Shown one piece after another: positions 30,701-40,747 of a stretch of DNA of 64,000 nucleotides. The notes beneath the pieces are model-generated. The model was given only the letters and a program-made list of their open reading frames with translations, searched no databases and had not been told where the DNA came from. The stretch comes from Owenia fusiformis (lineage: Eukaryota; Annelida; Polychaeta; Sabellida; Oweniidae). The translations under genes and the position numbers were made by a program. The stretch is taken from positions 33,558,109-33,622,108 of the forward strand of contig CAIIXF020000002.1 of the NCBI GenBank assembly GCA_903813345.2, given 5' to 3'. Position 1 is the stretch's first letter; each line of letters starts with the position of its first letter.

Positions 30701-33700
30701 GTGCAGGGTAGCACTCATGTAGTATGTACTATTTTGTTAATGAATGAAGTCTTCATTGTACACACCCTCAACATTTGCCAAGGTAAATGAGGGTTAATGT
30801 CTAAATGGGATTGTATCTACGCTGTAAGAAGTGCCATTGACATGATAATAAGCAACAGTTGCATTGTATTATAATTCATTCAACCTCATTTTTTATCAGA
30901 GGGGTCATTGTAAACTATTTTATTTTTTCAATACCTAAACTTTTTTGGCTTTTCACACCCCAGGCCAAACTATTTAATTTTGATCCCTAAGACCAAACTA
31001 TTTTATTTTTCCAAATTCAAGTTAAAAACATTTTGTTGATATACAGTGGAGAGTGGTATATCGTCACCGTATACAACTCCTCCGTATACACTCCAGCGTA
31101 TACCACTGTAGAAGTGCATTCTGGGAACTAATGAATATTGACCGAAGAACGAGGTGTATGTATAGTTACACATGATTTCCTAGAATCAAGTGACGTCACA
31201 AATGGTTCCCACATGATTTGCTAGAATCAAGTGACGTTATAAATGGATCGAGATCAACATCGGCATTACTGAGTTGGCTATGGGATATTTTTATGGTTTT
31301 TATAATTGTTATGATTGTGTTTGAATCAACTGTAATTGAACTTAGAGTGGCATAATAAGATTATATAATGGTTCATTCTGTATATCGTGCATTTTATACT
31401 CTCGTGAGAATATAATATATTCACTCGTTCGCTACGCTCACTTGTGAATATATTATATACTCACTCGAGTATAAACACGATATACAGAATGAACCATTAT
31501 ATAACCTCATATTATATGATGAGCTATATAATATTTATTATCTTGTAAGGCATCAACTGAGTGATTTCTGTATTCAATGACATGCATGAGAATTTATAAA
31601 AAGATATGAATATTTTATTCATTATTTTGAATTTATTTTTATTCAGCTTAGACCAAGTGGATTAAAGGTGAAATCGTTCTCATGGGGCAACTGTGGATCA
31701 TCAAGTGACCCAATCCAGGTATGTACAGGTATAGAACACACAAGGACATGAGGTATTAATTTTTCCCCTTCCCATATATTGATCAGATTTTTATACAACT
31801 TATTTAGAAAAAAGAGAGAAAACTAATTGATTTAATTTTAATAGGTTCAAAAAGTTCCTTTTACAAAACCATCTCATTTTGTAGAATTAAAAAACGTTAG
31901 TACATCATAAATGCACATAAACGGGTGCATGAAAAGACATATCAATGATATCAATACCTTCATCAGAAATATAATCAAAATAACAATAATTAAATATATA
32001 TAAATACAAAACTAGGATCATGCTTATTATAATCACTGATGTCTTACTTCTTAAATTTCACAATTCTAGGAGTTCCATACTTATATAGTGTGTATGATTC
32101 TCATATTTTTTTCAAGGTACACAATTTCACACTGAGTCCAGATCCAATTAAGCTACCAGGGGATGTCCAGGCTGGATTCTCAGTCACATTCAAAGAGTCA
32201 TTTGGTGCTCCTCTGCAGGTATGTCTTCTTATAAAGTAGGAATTTTCAAATTGTCTTTTGGTTCTGTGGTGTAAAGATTAGCACTCTGGACTCCTGATAT
32301 CAAGATCCTGGGTTCAATCCCAGCTTGTGGTGACAGGAACCAGCTTTTGCTAACTAAGTACACCAGAGAAGTTGATTACTATAGTGATACTAACTCAATA
32401 AAAGGCCTGTGCTGGCTTGAACTGTCTTTGGTTCTAGCCAGGATAAAGATACCAGTTCCTGTCAGATTATTAAGGGGAGCTGTTTCAAGGATATCAAGTT
32501 ACATTATCCGACCACACATGCCCTATGGTGTCTGTGTGAGATATGTAACTCAAATAAAAATGAAATGAAAATGTCTGCTGAATTAAAAAAGGCTGACATT
32601 TACCATAAGTAATATTTTTCATGGTGACCAAATATTGGTTTATGTTTTGCTTACAGGCTAATTCATTATGCCCATAGGGCCTGTACTGAAGAAGGAATTT
32701 GTTTTATGAAATCATATCACAGTGGATATAGATTTTGCCTACTGCCTGGTTATTTCTATCATGTTATGTTCAGAACGATGAGAGATTTGATAAAATATGT
32801 TTTGTTCGGTGGGATTTGCTACTCTGGGGAGTTGCTGTTTTCTAGTATATATTACTTTTAAGGAAACAGACATATCTTGTAAAGGATTTTTAGATGTTAA
32901 TTTACTGAAACAGTCCATCATCTTTCCTCATAATTGTTCAAGATAAACACTCATAGAGAGTGATTGGCATGTACAGTATAATACTCGAATGTAAATGAAT
33001 ATACAGTAAAACCTGTATATCTGAACACCTGGCTAATCCGAACACCTTCCAATTTGAACACTTTTTTTCGGTCCCATTTTTTCTTCCCATTGACTCCCAT
33101 GTTAAAAAAACCTTGAAATCTGAACACCTCCTAATTTGAACAGTGAACAACCAGATTTGAAAAAGTGACCTGTCTAATCTGAACATTTTTATCAGAAATC
33201 AAATGTCTGGACATTTCAATTATAGCCAAATATTGAGTCAATGTTATAGTTGTTATTTATCTTTACATATACAATGTAATCAAAGAAACAATATTGTCCT
33301 AACTAACTTATTTAGTCTCAGTGACATCCCTAATTTGTGGAAAACAACAGGATGTTTTGGAAAGGTGTGAATACAGGAGTTAATTGGTTTATCCTTATTG
33401 TAAATTAACTGGATGTTTTTGATTTGGATTATGAACAGGTCTTGACTGTTTTATATCCCATGGGTCTGTTATGATAGCTAAGATTCAATCAGCAAATGTT
33501 TTATAATCACAAGGACAACATAGACGACATTTGCAGACAAGATTTAGAAAAAAACTGAATGTTTTTGATTTGGATTAAGAGAAAGGTGAGAATCTGGGAG
33601 ATAATTGGTTTATCCTTATTGTAAATTAACTGGATGTTTTTGATTTGGATTATGAACAGGTCTTAACTGTTTTATATCCCATGGGTCTGTTATGATAGCT

Positions 33701-36700
33701 AAGATTCAATCAGCAAATGTTTTATAATCACAAGGACAACACAGACGACATTTGCAGACAAGATTATATCACAAGAAAGAGAAAAAAATTCAACTTTGTA
33801 ATATCCTATCACTAAAATGTCTCCTAAAAGGCATACATCTGACATCCTGAATGCCCTTGATATTTTGAAGGATTATACATCATCTCGAATGAACACTCAT
33901 GAAAAATTCTTTTTACTTGAAGAGGATATCTACTCAAATATTGCTAATGCTAAAAGTGCCAAGAAACAAACAACAATGAAGGACTTTTTCAAGCAATAGT
34001 AAAGCAGTGCTATATTACCATAATATGGGATAAGTCATTTGATAAGCATAAGATTTCATACGAGACTATCATATACTTTTACAGTGTATTACAAAGTTTT
34101 TGCCAAAACATAAGAGTTATTTTTACTAAAACAATGATATTGTTTAAAATATAAATAAAACATAGCATATAGGCTATATGACTATTATAGAATTAACTCA
34201 TCAACAACATTTATTGTTTTCTGACTTAGTATTAAGTGTTCAATATAGTGGATTGAACAATGAAAATCCCCCCCCCCCCCCCCGACCAACAAAATCCTCT
34301 AAATTTGAACACCTGCCAATTTGAACGCTTTTGGCTGGTCCTGTGGGTGTTCGGATTAGACAGGTTTTACTGTACTTGTTTCCTTGATGCACAGGAAAAT
34401 GAATCTTTAATTGTTCTTCAATTATTTCATAAGTGTTGTATTCATAAGGGAACATTTGATTTCCCTGCTACTTGTATACTTGAACCATTCTCTTCCTTGA
34501 CGTAAAGGAGACTCAATATGGCAAGTGATTTTAGACTCACCATGAGTACTATTTCTGGGCATAAACAGTGGTTACTAAAACAATATGTTTCTTTCAAGTG
34601 AAGTCACCATGGTGATAAAAATGTCAAAAAATTATGAATAGCGACCCCATGTGAACAATCTTCCAAAATGTAGAACCTATTTACTCAAAAAAGATCTTCT
34701 TTTTATGTTACCATTAACATGAGACCGTTATTAGTATGAGATAATTTTGTAGAAAGAAATCAGCAAAAATTCATTGCTGCTTTTTTATTGTAGGCCAATT
34801 TGGATTATTATGCTGAAAACAAAGGATAGCATGAGTTTTCCCTACATGAGAAAATGACATGGGATATGTGGTTTTTAACTTAAGTGTATTTCAAACCACT
34901 TTTCCCCTTTCCCACAATCCCTTTTTAGAAATTGCAGAAGAAACTTTCAAGATATGTTTAAATTGAGAAAAAAGATCCTCTTTTTAGAAAATAAGCCCAA
35001 TTAAAAATGTGCCAAGGTGGAGTCCTAATCCATGATTTTTTTCAGTAAGTTGGATTGATATTTTACTTCACTTGAAAGTAAACTTATTCAATCAATTTGG
35101 GGTAGGGTGATAGTGGGAATATTATACAAATACTGGATGATCAGAAGCTGGATCTGGCAGAATACCTATTCTAGAAATAAATATTTATATTATTTTTTTG
35201 AGGGTGCTCAATATACTGTATACTGAAATAATTTCAGATTGGTTCAGATTTATGTGCCAATGCTTTAGGAACATAGTACTGCTCAAAAGGTAATTTTGAA
35301 GATGGCTGCTCAATTCAAAATGGCTCTCATTTTCAAGGAAAATGTACATTTTGATAACTTAAACACAAGATATAGGATTTGGTCCAAATTCTAAAGGCTA
35401 ATGTTATTCACCTTTCCACAAAGTAAAGAAAATCGATAATTTCCGGCGCGCTGATTGGTTGTATGCAAATGAGTCAAATCAATGACATCAATGATGGAAA
35501 GTTTTGAAGAATTAGTACAGCCAGCATAGGAATATTTTGAATTAACTGCTATAAAAAGGATTCTATTTGCCAACGTACTAATTATTTTTAAGCAAACATG
35601 AAATATGGACGGGGCACTTTCTTTCCGAATCTTATGTAATTTAATTTAATCATTTTTTTGACAGAACTATTGTTTATTAAGACTTCTCAGATCAGCCTCA
35701 CATACCCGGGCTCACGTGTCTCGTGCGATTGTAAACAAAAAATGTAAATTGTGAAGTTACAAACATCGGCTAAATTATCTGATAGTGGTCATACACTATC
35801 CTGTTAAATGGTTATTATGTCGTAATAAGAAGTTCCATCAGAAATTCACCATGAGTGACATTTGCGCAAAGCGTTACCTTTTGGTATTTATTCGCCATCA
35901 GCGATGTCAATAATGATCAGCAATCTCAACATATCATCAATAAACATTATATGATATACGCTCTTTCTCTGAAATCTTCCCAGTCATCATTATTCAAAAC
36001 CGATCATCACATAACTAATTTATCCAATGACAAGTGAGGTTTCACAAGGAAAAATCGGGACACCCATATCCATGTTTGATTTCAAGCGTTCTCATTCTCA
36101 TTATTTTCGAGAAATCCATCATTATTTTAGTTAAGAAAAATTCTACGGTCTGCTGGATCTATTTTGACAGTTTTGCTTTAGCAAGATATTTTAACAAATT
36201 GACTGTTTCTACACTGAATAAAAAACATTTTCCCGGGGATATTTGGATCGGGAGATACGCAGCGGGAAATATACATTGGAATATATATACATGTTTAACC
36301 CATACTTGGACGTATATTGGACGTATATTGGGAATATTTGAGAGAACAGGAAAATCCGCCCACGGCCAAGAAAACAAAACTGGACATGAATATTCTAAAA
36401 TATTTGGCCAATATAATATATTTTCCCTCGGGACCTTCGGCCCTCGGGCAGATATATTATAATTGCCTTGGGATAATCCCAATATCCTGAACCTCATGTA
36501 GGATAACCTCTATATATGTCACGCTCCTCTAAGATATCAATTCTATATCCCAATGTTTTCAAGTATAATATTTTCAAGATACGATCTGATATGACTTGCA
36601 GAAATAAATAGGAAGTAATCGTTTAGTTGATTGAATTATGGAAGTAGTGAAGTCAATGATTTAATGAATAAGAGCAAATGTTTTTAATTTGAACAGGTCA

Positions 36701-39700
36701 TTCATCAAATGACACTGAAGATTAACTTAAAATAGATTGTCTATCTATATATTTTTATGCATAAGAGACATGTTATAATGTTGGTGAACTAATGATTATG
36801 ATAATTTCACCTGTTCTCATCATGATTGAAAACTGACCGGGAGTAATTCTTTTCAAATTATTTACTCATTATGAACAGACATTTAATATTTAAATCGCTT
36901 AGAAGGCGTAAATAAATGTCAATTTGACGTTCAATAAAAATCTGTCAATAATTTACTGATTACTTGCACATTTGAAGAGGTAAAACTTACAGCAATCAAC
37001 CGAGGATTTACATGTTAACTCAATTGCATTTGTTTTTCGCGGGAAAAAGGTTCAGTCATTGACGTCACAGATTTCTAAGCAGCTCATTATAATATTCATG
37101 AGCTGACTTTGTGGAAAGGTGAATATGGACAAAGGATCTCTGCTCAAGAATGAATTTCAAATATGGCCACTCACTTCAAAACGGTAAATTTTGATGTCAA
37201 AAGGTTTCGGTGTCGGAACAGTGTCGAAACGGTGTCGGAACAGCGCCGAATGTTTTCGATGCCGAAACGGCACCAAATTATTTTGGCTGTGTATTGCATA
37301 GCATTACGCCATATCATGACTGTATACTAGTAGATCTTGTCAAAAGGGTACAATCTATTACTTCCTAGTTGTTTCTGTTATGTAATGTCCAAAATGACTA
37401 AGAATTTGATAGAATGTTTTGTTTGATGAGATTTTTCTACTGCAGGGAGTTACATTATTTTGTGTACACTATTTTCACATAAGCATGCTCGATTCATTAC
37501 TGTGATTTGTTTCTTATATTTAGGCCAAACTTGAGATAAAGAAGAAAGTGCTTGTCTGGATCCCAATCCCATGTGTTGACAACATTGGATCATGCACCTA
37601 TGATGATGTCTGCAGCTTCATCCCCCTCTCCCCCGGGGACCCATGCCCCTACCCCCTCAGCGACTATGGCATTCCATGTACTTGCCCCTTTCCTGCTGTA
37701 AGTATTAAAGATGTCATGACTTAAAAGCCACCCTGAATTTTTATGTATATGAACTGAAATCATGAATCTATGTAAAATTAACATGGTATTAGAAATTAAC
37801 ATCATGCCTTTTGTAATATTAACATGATGTCAGATATTATTAACATCATTAATCTACTAGTAGAATTACATAATATTAGATATTGACATTAACAAATCAT
37901 GTTTTATTCAAGATATTAGAATCAAGTATAATATCAAGTATAATATATTAAACTTTCATATCATATGTATGTATGTGTAAAATTGCATGATATAAAATGT
38001 TAACAGGGCAACTTCACCCTCCCAGCCCAAGACTTCTATGTTGACACCAGTAGTCTACCCATCCCCAGCTGGTTGACCAAGGGGGACTACCAGGGTCAAG
38101 TGACTCTCTCAAATAATGGCAAACAACTTGGTTGTTACAACGCACAAGTGTCTCTTGCTGTAAACTAAAGGTACATTCACTCTGTACATGGACCACCTCC
38201 AAGGCACACCCTTCCTTCCTAATATGGTAAAAGGTGCACATTACCACAAGTCTCCCTTGCTGTAAACTAAAGGTACATTCACTGTGCATGTACCACCTCC
38301 AAGACATTACCCTTCCTTCCTAATATGGTAAAAGGTACACATTACAACAAGTCTCCCTTGCTGTAAACTAAAGGTACATTCACTGTACATGTACCACCTC
38401 CAAGGCATACCCTTCCTTCCTAATTTGGTAAAAGGTGCACATTACCACAAGTCTCCCTTGCTGTAAACTAAAGGTACATTCACTGTACATGTACCACCTC
38501 CAAGGCAACCCTTCCTTACTTATATGGTAAAAGGTGCACATTACCACAAGTCACCCTTGCTGTAAACTAAAGGCACATTCACTGTTCATGTACCACCTCA
38601 AGGGCATACCCTTCCTTCCTAATTTGGTAAAAGGTACACATTACCACAAGTTTCCCTTGCAGTAAACTAAAGGTACATTCACTGTACATGTACCACCTCC
38701 AAGACATTACCCTTCCTTCCTAATTTGGTAAAAGGTGCACATTACCACAAGTCTCCCTTGCTGTAAACTAAAGGTACATTCACTGTACATGTACCACCTC
38801 AAGGGCATACCCTTCCTTCCTAATTTGGTAAAAGGTACACATTACCACAAGTTTCCTTTGCAGTAAACTAAAGGTACATTCACTGTACATGTACCACCTC
38901 CAAGACATTACCCTTCCTTCCTAATTTGGTAAAAGGTGCACATTACCACAAGTCTCCCTTGCTATAGACTAAAGGTACATTCACTGTACATGTACCACCT
39001 CCAAGGCATACCCTTCCTTCCTAATTTGGTAAAAGGTAAACATTACCACAAGTCTCCCTTGCTGTTAACTAAAGATACATTCACTGTACATGTACCACCT
39101 CCAAGGCATACCCTTCCTTCCTAATATGGTAAAAACGGTACACATTACAAGTCTCCCTTGCTGTAAAGTAAAGGTACATTCACTGTACATGTACCGCCTC
39201 CAAGGCATACCCTTCCTTCCTAATATGGTAAAATGTGCACATTACCACAAGTCTCCCTTGCTGTAAACTAACTGTAAACCTCCAAGGCATACCCTTCCTT
39301 CCTAATATGGTAAAAGGTAAACATTACAACAAGTCTCTCTTGCTGTTAACTAAAGGTACATTCACTGTATATGTTCCACCTCCAAGGCATACCGTTCCTT
39401 CCTAATTTGGTAAAAGGTGCACATTACCACACGTCTCCCTTGCTGTAAACTAAAGGTACATTCACTGTACATGTACCACCTCCAAGGCATACCCTTCCTT
39501 CCTAATTTGGTAAAAGGTGCACATTACAACAAGTCTCTCTTGCTGTAAACTAAAGGTACATTTACAGTACATTTATCCCCTTAGTCCCCTGAGTGACTCT
39601 GTGACTACATGGTTAGATGAGGATCCTGGTTAATTTGATATTATCTTTTCAGTTCAGCAAGATACTAATTCGTGCATATTATCCCCAAAACAAATGATAT

Positions 39701-40304
39701 TGCCAAGCCCAAATCCATGATATTGCCAAGCCCAAATCCATGATATCATTTGACCTGACACCCTGTGCACAATTGACCTGACATCCTGCTCACAGCTGAC
39801 CTGACATACTGGTCAATGCTTAAAACAGTGTGACACCATGTCTAATCTGATACTTATGTCTAGCCAGACACCCTCATCACAACTTACATAACACCTGTTA
39901 TTGAAAATTGTATATCGGATGTACGTTTGGCCCTAAAAGGGCATCAGTACTAATAAAATCCTATTATATATATTAACACCTTCTTCCCAACTGCCCTAAC
40001 ACCTTTGTCACCCTAGCCTGACATCTTCATTCACAGATCCAATAGCAACCAACAAACAAAATATAAGCAGGAACACTACACAATTGTTCCTTTACAGTAC
40101 ATTTATTGCACTTTATATACACTCCCTGCTTGTATTTATTTTAAGGGAAACTTCTACCTTCCCCCAGCTACCTACTACCTTGACCCTAGCTCCCTTAAGA
40201 TTCCCACATGGCTAGAAGATGGAGATTATCAAGCAACAGTACTGCTTAGTAGTAAGGGAAAAGTTATTGGATGCATTAAGCTGGAGATATCATTGACAAC
40301 ATAA
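24595..40304 (+). CDS. GM2A: Ganglioside GM2 activator (GM2A) gene with two alternative last exons
   Basis: A lysosomal lipid-transfer cofactor; in the family it lifts GM2 ganglioside from membranes and presents it to beta-hexosaminidase A. The exons are 24595-24753, 31647-31718, 32117-32218, 37524-37697, and either 38007-38168 or 40146-40304, all joined in phase 0. The product is 222 or 221 residues: a signal peptide (about 1-19, VKA/N), an unusual acidic 30-residue N-terminal stretch, then the lipid-binding domain. All eight cysteines of the family are present (69, 128, 135, 141, 152, 163, 165, 212), matching the four disulfides of the human protein. Family motifs are SFSWGNC, SPDPIKLPG, WIPIPCVDNIGSCTYDDVC and YGIPCTCPF. 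There is a sequon at N80. Intron 1 is nearly 6.9 kb and carries many transposons. Confidence 0.93.
24784..24882. repeat. Hairpin repeat just inside GM2A intron 1
   Basis: CTGGTATTGGTATTGATCTG at the left is inverted to CAGATCAATACCAACACTAG at the right, with arms of about 40 bp. Probably a miniature inverted-repeat element. Confidence 0.8.
25047..25468. mobile_element. 422-bp MITE with 9-bp target-site duplication, copy 2
   Basis: Reverse-orientation copy of 16777-17200. It starts CGAACTCCCGTGCAGTG and ends GCATGGGAGTTCG, flanked by a perfect 9-bp direct repeat GGGAAATAA (25038-25046 and 25469-25477). A CACGTG palindrome is retained inside. Non-coding; in GM2A intron 1. Confidence 0.9.
25478..26754. 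other. GM2A intron 1, AT-rich, no exon seen
   Basis: A poly-G run lies at 26053-26066, and a fragment of the GATCTGG poly-G family (AGGGGTGGATTTGGAAGC) at about 26268-26500. Nothing else is recognised. Confidence 0.7.
27533..27690 (+). mobile_element. Dispersed CACCACC/GGTGGTG element inside the 2.8-kb element
   Basis: A well-preserved copy: GGCATTCACATGCAAAATGT, CACCTGCCATTTGTTACAG, three CCAACTGCCAAACAC-type units, then CCACTTGTGGTGGTGACATA. Its position shows that it inserted into the larger element. Confidence 0.8.
28149..28250. repeat. 102-bp inverted repeat (TGCAATCGATT arms)
   Basis: ATGACCTGAATCGATTGCAA and TTTGCAATCGATTTAGGTCA are inverted around a 55-bp loop. Probably a small MITE nested in the 2.8-kb element. 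Confidence 0.75.
29541..31646. other. GM2A intron 1, distal part
   Basis: AT-rich with no exon seen. It includes a partial Tigger-type end (AGGTGTTCCACTTGGACAGG and TTTTACTGG, about 30560-30640) and a hairpin element at 31371-31504. Confidence 0.7.
31371..31504. repeat. 134-bp hairpin element
   Basis: TTATATAATGGTTCATTCTG at the left matches the reverse complement CAGAATGAACCATTATATAA at the right, continuing into ATATCGTG/CACGATAT. The centre contains further short palindromes. It lies about 140 bp upstream of GM2A exon 2. Confidence 0.85.
31647..31718 (+). CDS. GM2A: GM2A exon 2
   Basis: Residues 54-77: LRPSGLKVKSFSWGNCGSSS then DPIQ. It contains the SFSWxNC motif that starts the mature lipid-binding domain; C69 pairs with the last-exon cysteine in the family. 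The acceptor is TATTCAG and the donor ATCCAG/gtatgt, phase 0. Confidence 0.93.
32117..32218 (+). CDS. GM2A: GM2A exon 3
   Basis: Residues 78-111: VHNFTLSPDPIKLPGDVQAG then FSVTFKESFGAPLQ. It includes the SPDPIxxPG turn conserved in GM2A and a sequon at N80. The acceptor is TTTTCAAG and the donor CTGCAG/gtatgt. Confidence 0.93.
32260..32572 (+). mobile_element. tRNA-derived SINE (tRNA-Gln-like head)
   Basis: The first 70 bp resemble a glutamine tRNA: GGTTCTGTGGTGTAAAGATT, AGCACTCTGGACT, then a B box GGTTCAATCCC at 32311-32321. A tRNA-unrelated body of about 210 bp and an A-rich tail (CAAATAAAAATGAAATGAAA) follow. The cloverleaf is degraded, so this is a SINE and not a working tRNA gene. It lies 42 bp after GM2A exon 3. 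Confidence 0.75.
33004..34372 (+). mobile_element. Tigger/pogo-type transposon, internally deleted
   Basis: It starts CAGTAAAACCTG and ends CAGGTTTTACTG, with TA on both sides (33002-33003 and 34373-34374), the target site of Tc1/mariner-pogo elements. Sub-terminal TCTGAACACC and GTGTTCGGATTAGA are also inverted. An internal direct duplication of about 220 bp (33359-33560 and 33580-33780) is present. Only the tail of a transposase frame survives (33817-33999). A C-rich run sits at 34268-34283. Confidence 0.85.
33817..33999 (+). pseudogene. C-terminal remnant of a Tigger/Jerky-like transposase
   Basis: The open frame of 60 codons reads ILNALDILKDYTSS, KFFLLEEDIY and ends KKQTTMKDFFKQ. Tigger/JRK-type DDE transposases often end in an ALxxLR helix followed by K-QTTxxDFFKK, so this looks like their C-terminus. 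The DNA-binding and DDE catalytic parts are absent. Identification rests on the motif and on the element's pogo-type ends. Confidence 0.6.
34380..35400. other. GM2A intron 3, AT-rich, no gene seen
   Basis: No exon, repeat with readable ends, or RNA gene recognised. Confidence 0.65.
35454..35558 (+). promoter_or_regulatory. CCAAT-octamer-AP-1-TATA cluster
   Basis: ATTGG (35454-35458), ATGCAAAT octamer (35463-35470), TGAGTCA AP-1 site (35470-35476) and TATAAAAAG (35550-35558) occur in promoter-like order on the plus strand. No convincing coding exon follows. The TATA is about 80 bp from the octamer. Confidence 0.4.
36220..36480. repeat. Inverted-repeat segment around CCTCGGGACCTTCGGCCCTC
   Basis: TCCCGGGGATATTTGGATCG at the left and GCCTTGGGATAATCCC at the right are loosely inverted, with GTATATTGGACGTATATTGG repeats between. 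It makes 100-140 residue open frames on both strands that have no protein features. Confidence 0.5.
37033..37067. promoter_or_regulatory. E2F-like dyad and perfect CRE
   Basis: TTTTTCGCGGGAAAAA (37033-37048) resembles a strong E2F site, and TGACGTCA (37060-37067) is a perfect cAMP-response element, 11 bp apart. They lie near the right end of the TA-flanked element, 450 bp upstream of GM2A exon 4. Activity is not shown. Confidence 0.45.
37524..37697 (+). CDS. GM2A: GM2A exon 4
   Basis: Residues 112-169: AKLEIKKKVLVWIPIPCVDN, IGSCTYDDVCSFIPLSPGDP, CPYPLSDYGIPCTCPFPA. It carries six of the eight conserved cysteines (128, 135, 141, 152, 163, 165). The acceptor is ATTTAG and the donor CCTGCT/gtaagt, phase 0. 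It is noticeably more GC-rich than its surroundings. Confidence 0.95.
38007..38168 (+). CDS. GM2A: GM2A terminal exon 5a
   Basis: Residues 170-222 and stop: GNFTLPAQDFYVDTSSLPIP, SWLTKGDYQGQVTLSNNGKQ, LGCYNAQVSLAVN. The acceptor is TTAACAG, phase 0. It provides the eighth cysteine (C212) and a sequon (N171) that exon 5b lacks. Its last 27 or so bases, including the stop, start the 100-bp tandem array that follows. Confidence 0.93.
   Translation, partial: GNFTLPAQDFYVDTSSLPIPSWLTKGDYQGQVTLSNNGKQLGCYNAQVSLAVN
38140..39565 (+). repeat. 100-bp tandem array seeded on the GM2A exon 5a stop
   Basis: About fifteen units with a 100-102 bp period; the first is the coding end of exon 5a. Most later units keep CACAAGTCTCCCTTGCTGTA followed by AACTAA, so QVSLAVN-stop is repeated. 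The rest of the unit is GGTACATTCACTGTACATGT, CCACCTCCAAGGCATACCCT and TCCTAATTTGGTAAAAGG. If exon 5a is used, the array is in its 3' UTR; otherwise it is intron. Confidence 0.93.
39566..40145. other. Interval between the two GM2A terminal exons
   Basis: Contains a few GACCTGACA-type short repeats (39750-39900) and AATAAA at about 39951, a possible poly(A) signal for transcripts ending in exon 5a. No exon is seen. Confidence 0.5.
40146..40304 (+). CDS. GM2A: GM2A terminal exon 5b (alternative)
   Basis: A second full copy of the last exon: GNFYLPPATYYLDPSSLKIP, TWLEDGDYQATVLLSSKGKV, IGCIKLEISLTT and stop. The acceptor is ATTTTAAG, phase 0, the same as exon 5a. It keeps the eighth cysteine and the GNxxLP, IPxWLxxGDYQ, L-S--GK--GC framework; GCIK at its end is closer to the vertebrate GM2A C-terminus than 5a is. 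The sequences differ enough to be an old duplication, yet the frame is intact. Confidence 0.93.
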   Translation, partial: GNFYLPPATYYLDPSSLKIPTWLEDGDYQATVLLSSKGKVIGCIKLEISLTT

Positions 40305-40374
40305 ACAGGGTAGGTGATTATGGGCGTCTAACTGTATTTACTATCAGGGAAAATCCCTGGACTGTATTAGACTT

Positions 40375-40470
40375 TTTATGCCACCGCCGCATATTTTGAT
40401 AGTCTCCAATTATTTGTGGACAGTGTTTAGTGGTTGGTGTACGGCTTCTGTAATGAATGGCAGGTAGATT
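40375..40470 (-). mobile_element. Dispersed CACCACC/GGTGGTG element, diverged reverse copy
   Basis: TTTTTATGCCACCGCCGC, TGTTTAGTGGTTGGTGTACG and ATGAATGGCAGGTAG match the reverse complement of the family at 27533-27690. Confidence 0.6.
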
Positions 40471-40555
40471 GTGAAGAAGGCAGTGGGTTTAATATGATAT
40501 GATATGATATAAAATTGCTTCAAATTAAGATAATTTCCATGATTTACTTAGCTCA

Positions 40556-40747
40556 TGTTAGCTTGTATTCGCAAATGCAACTAACGCCTGTCGGCTACCG
40601 GATTGACCTTCTATTTTATAGGTAACTCATTTAAATATGAACAGTGCCTGCCACTATTCCATTCATATTTAAATGAGTTGGTCATAAAATAGTTGGTCAA
40701 TCCGGTAGCCGACAGGCGTTAGTTGCGTTTGCGAATACAAGCTAACA
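40556..40747. repeat. 192-bp near-perfect hairpin element
   Basis: TGTTAGCTTGTATTCGCAAA at the left and its inverse TTTGCGAATACAAGCTAACA at the right continue through AACTAACGCCTGTCGGCTAC and its complement to a short central loop. Arms are about 85 bp. Lies 250 bp beyond exon 5b. Confidence 0.85.

Larger units (their letters stand above)
35407..37123. mobile_element. 1.7-kb TA-flanked element carrying promoter-like motifs
   Basis: TTCACCTTTCCACAAAGT at the left and ACTTTGTGGAAAGGTGAA at the right are perfect inverted repeats, with TA immediately outside (35405-35406 and 37124-37125). This fits a Tc1/mariner-type target site. No transposase is seen. It lies in GM2A intron 3 and carries regulatory-type sites near both ends (entries at 35454 and 37033). 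Confidence 0.75.

Noticed and set aside
32260-32340. Functional tRNA-Gln gene
   Set aside because: A and B boxes are present but the anticodon arm and acceptor stem do not pair properly; better explained as a SINE head.
36034-36497. 142- and 112-codon frames on opposite strands
   Set aside because: They overlap the same inverted-repeat segment on both strands and have no recognisable domain.
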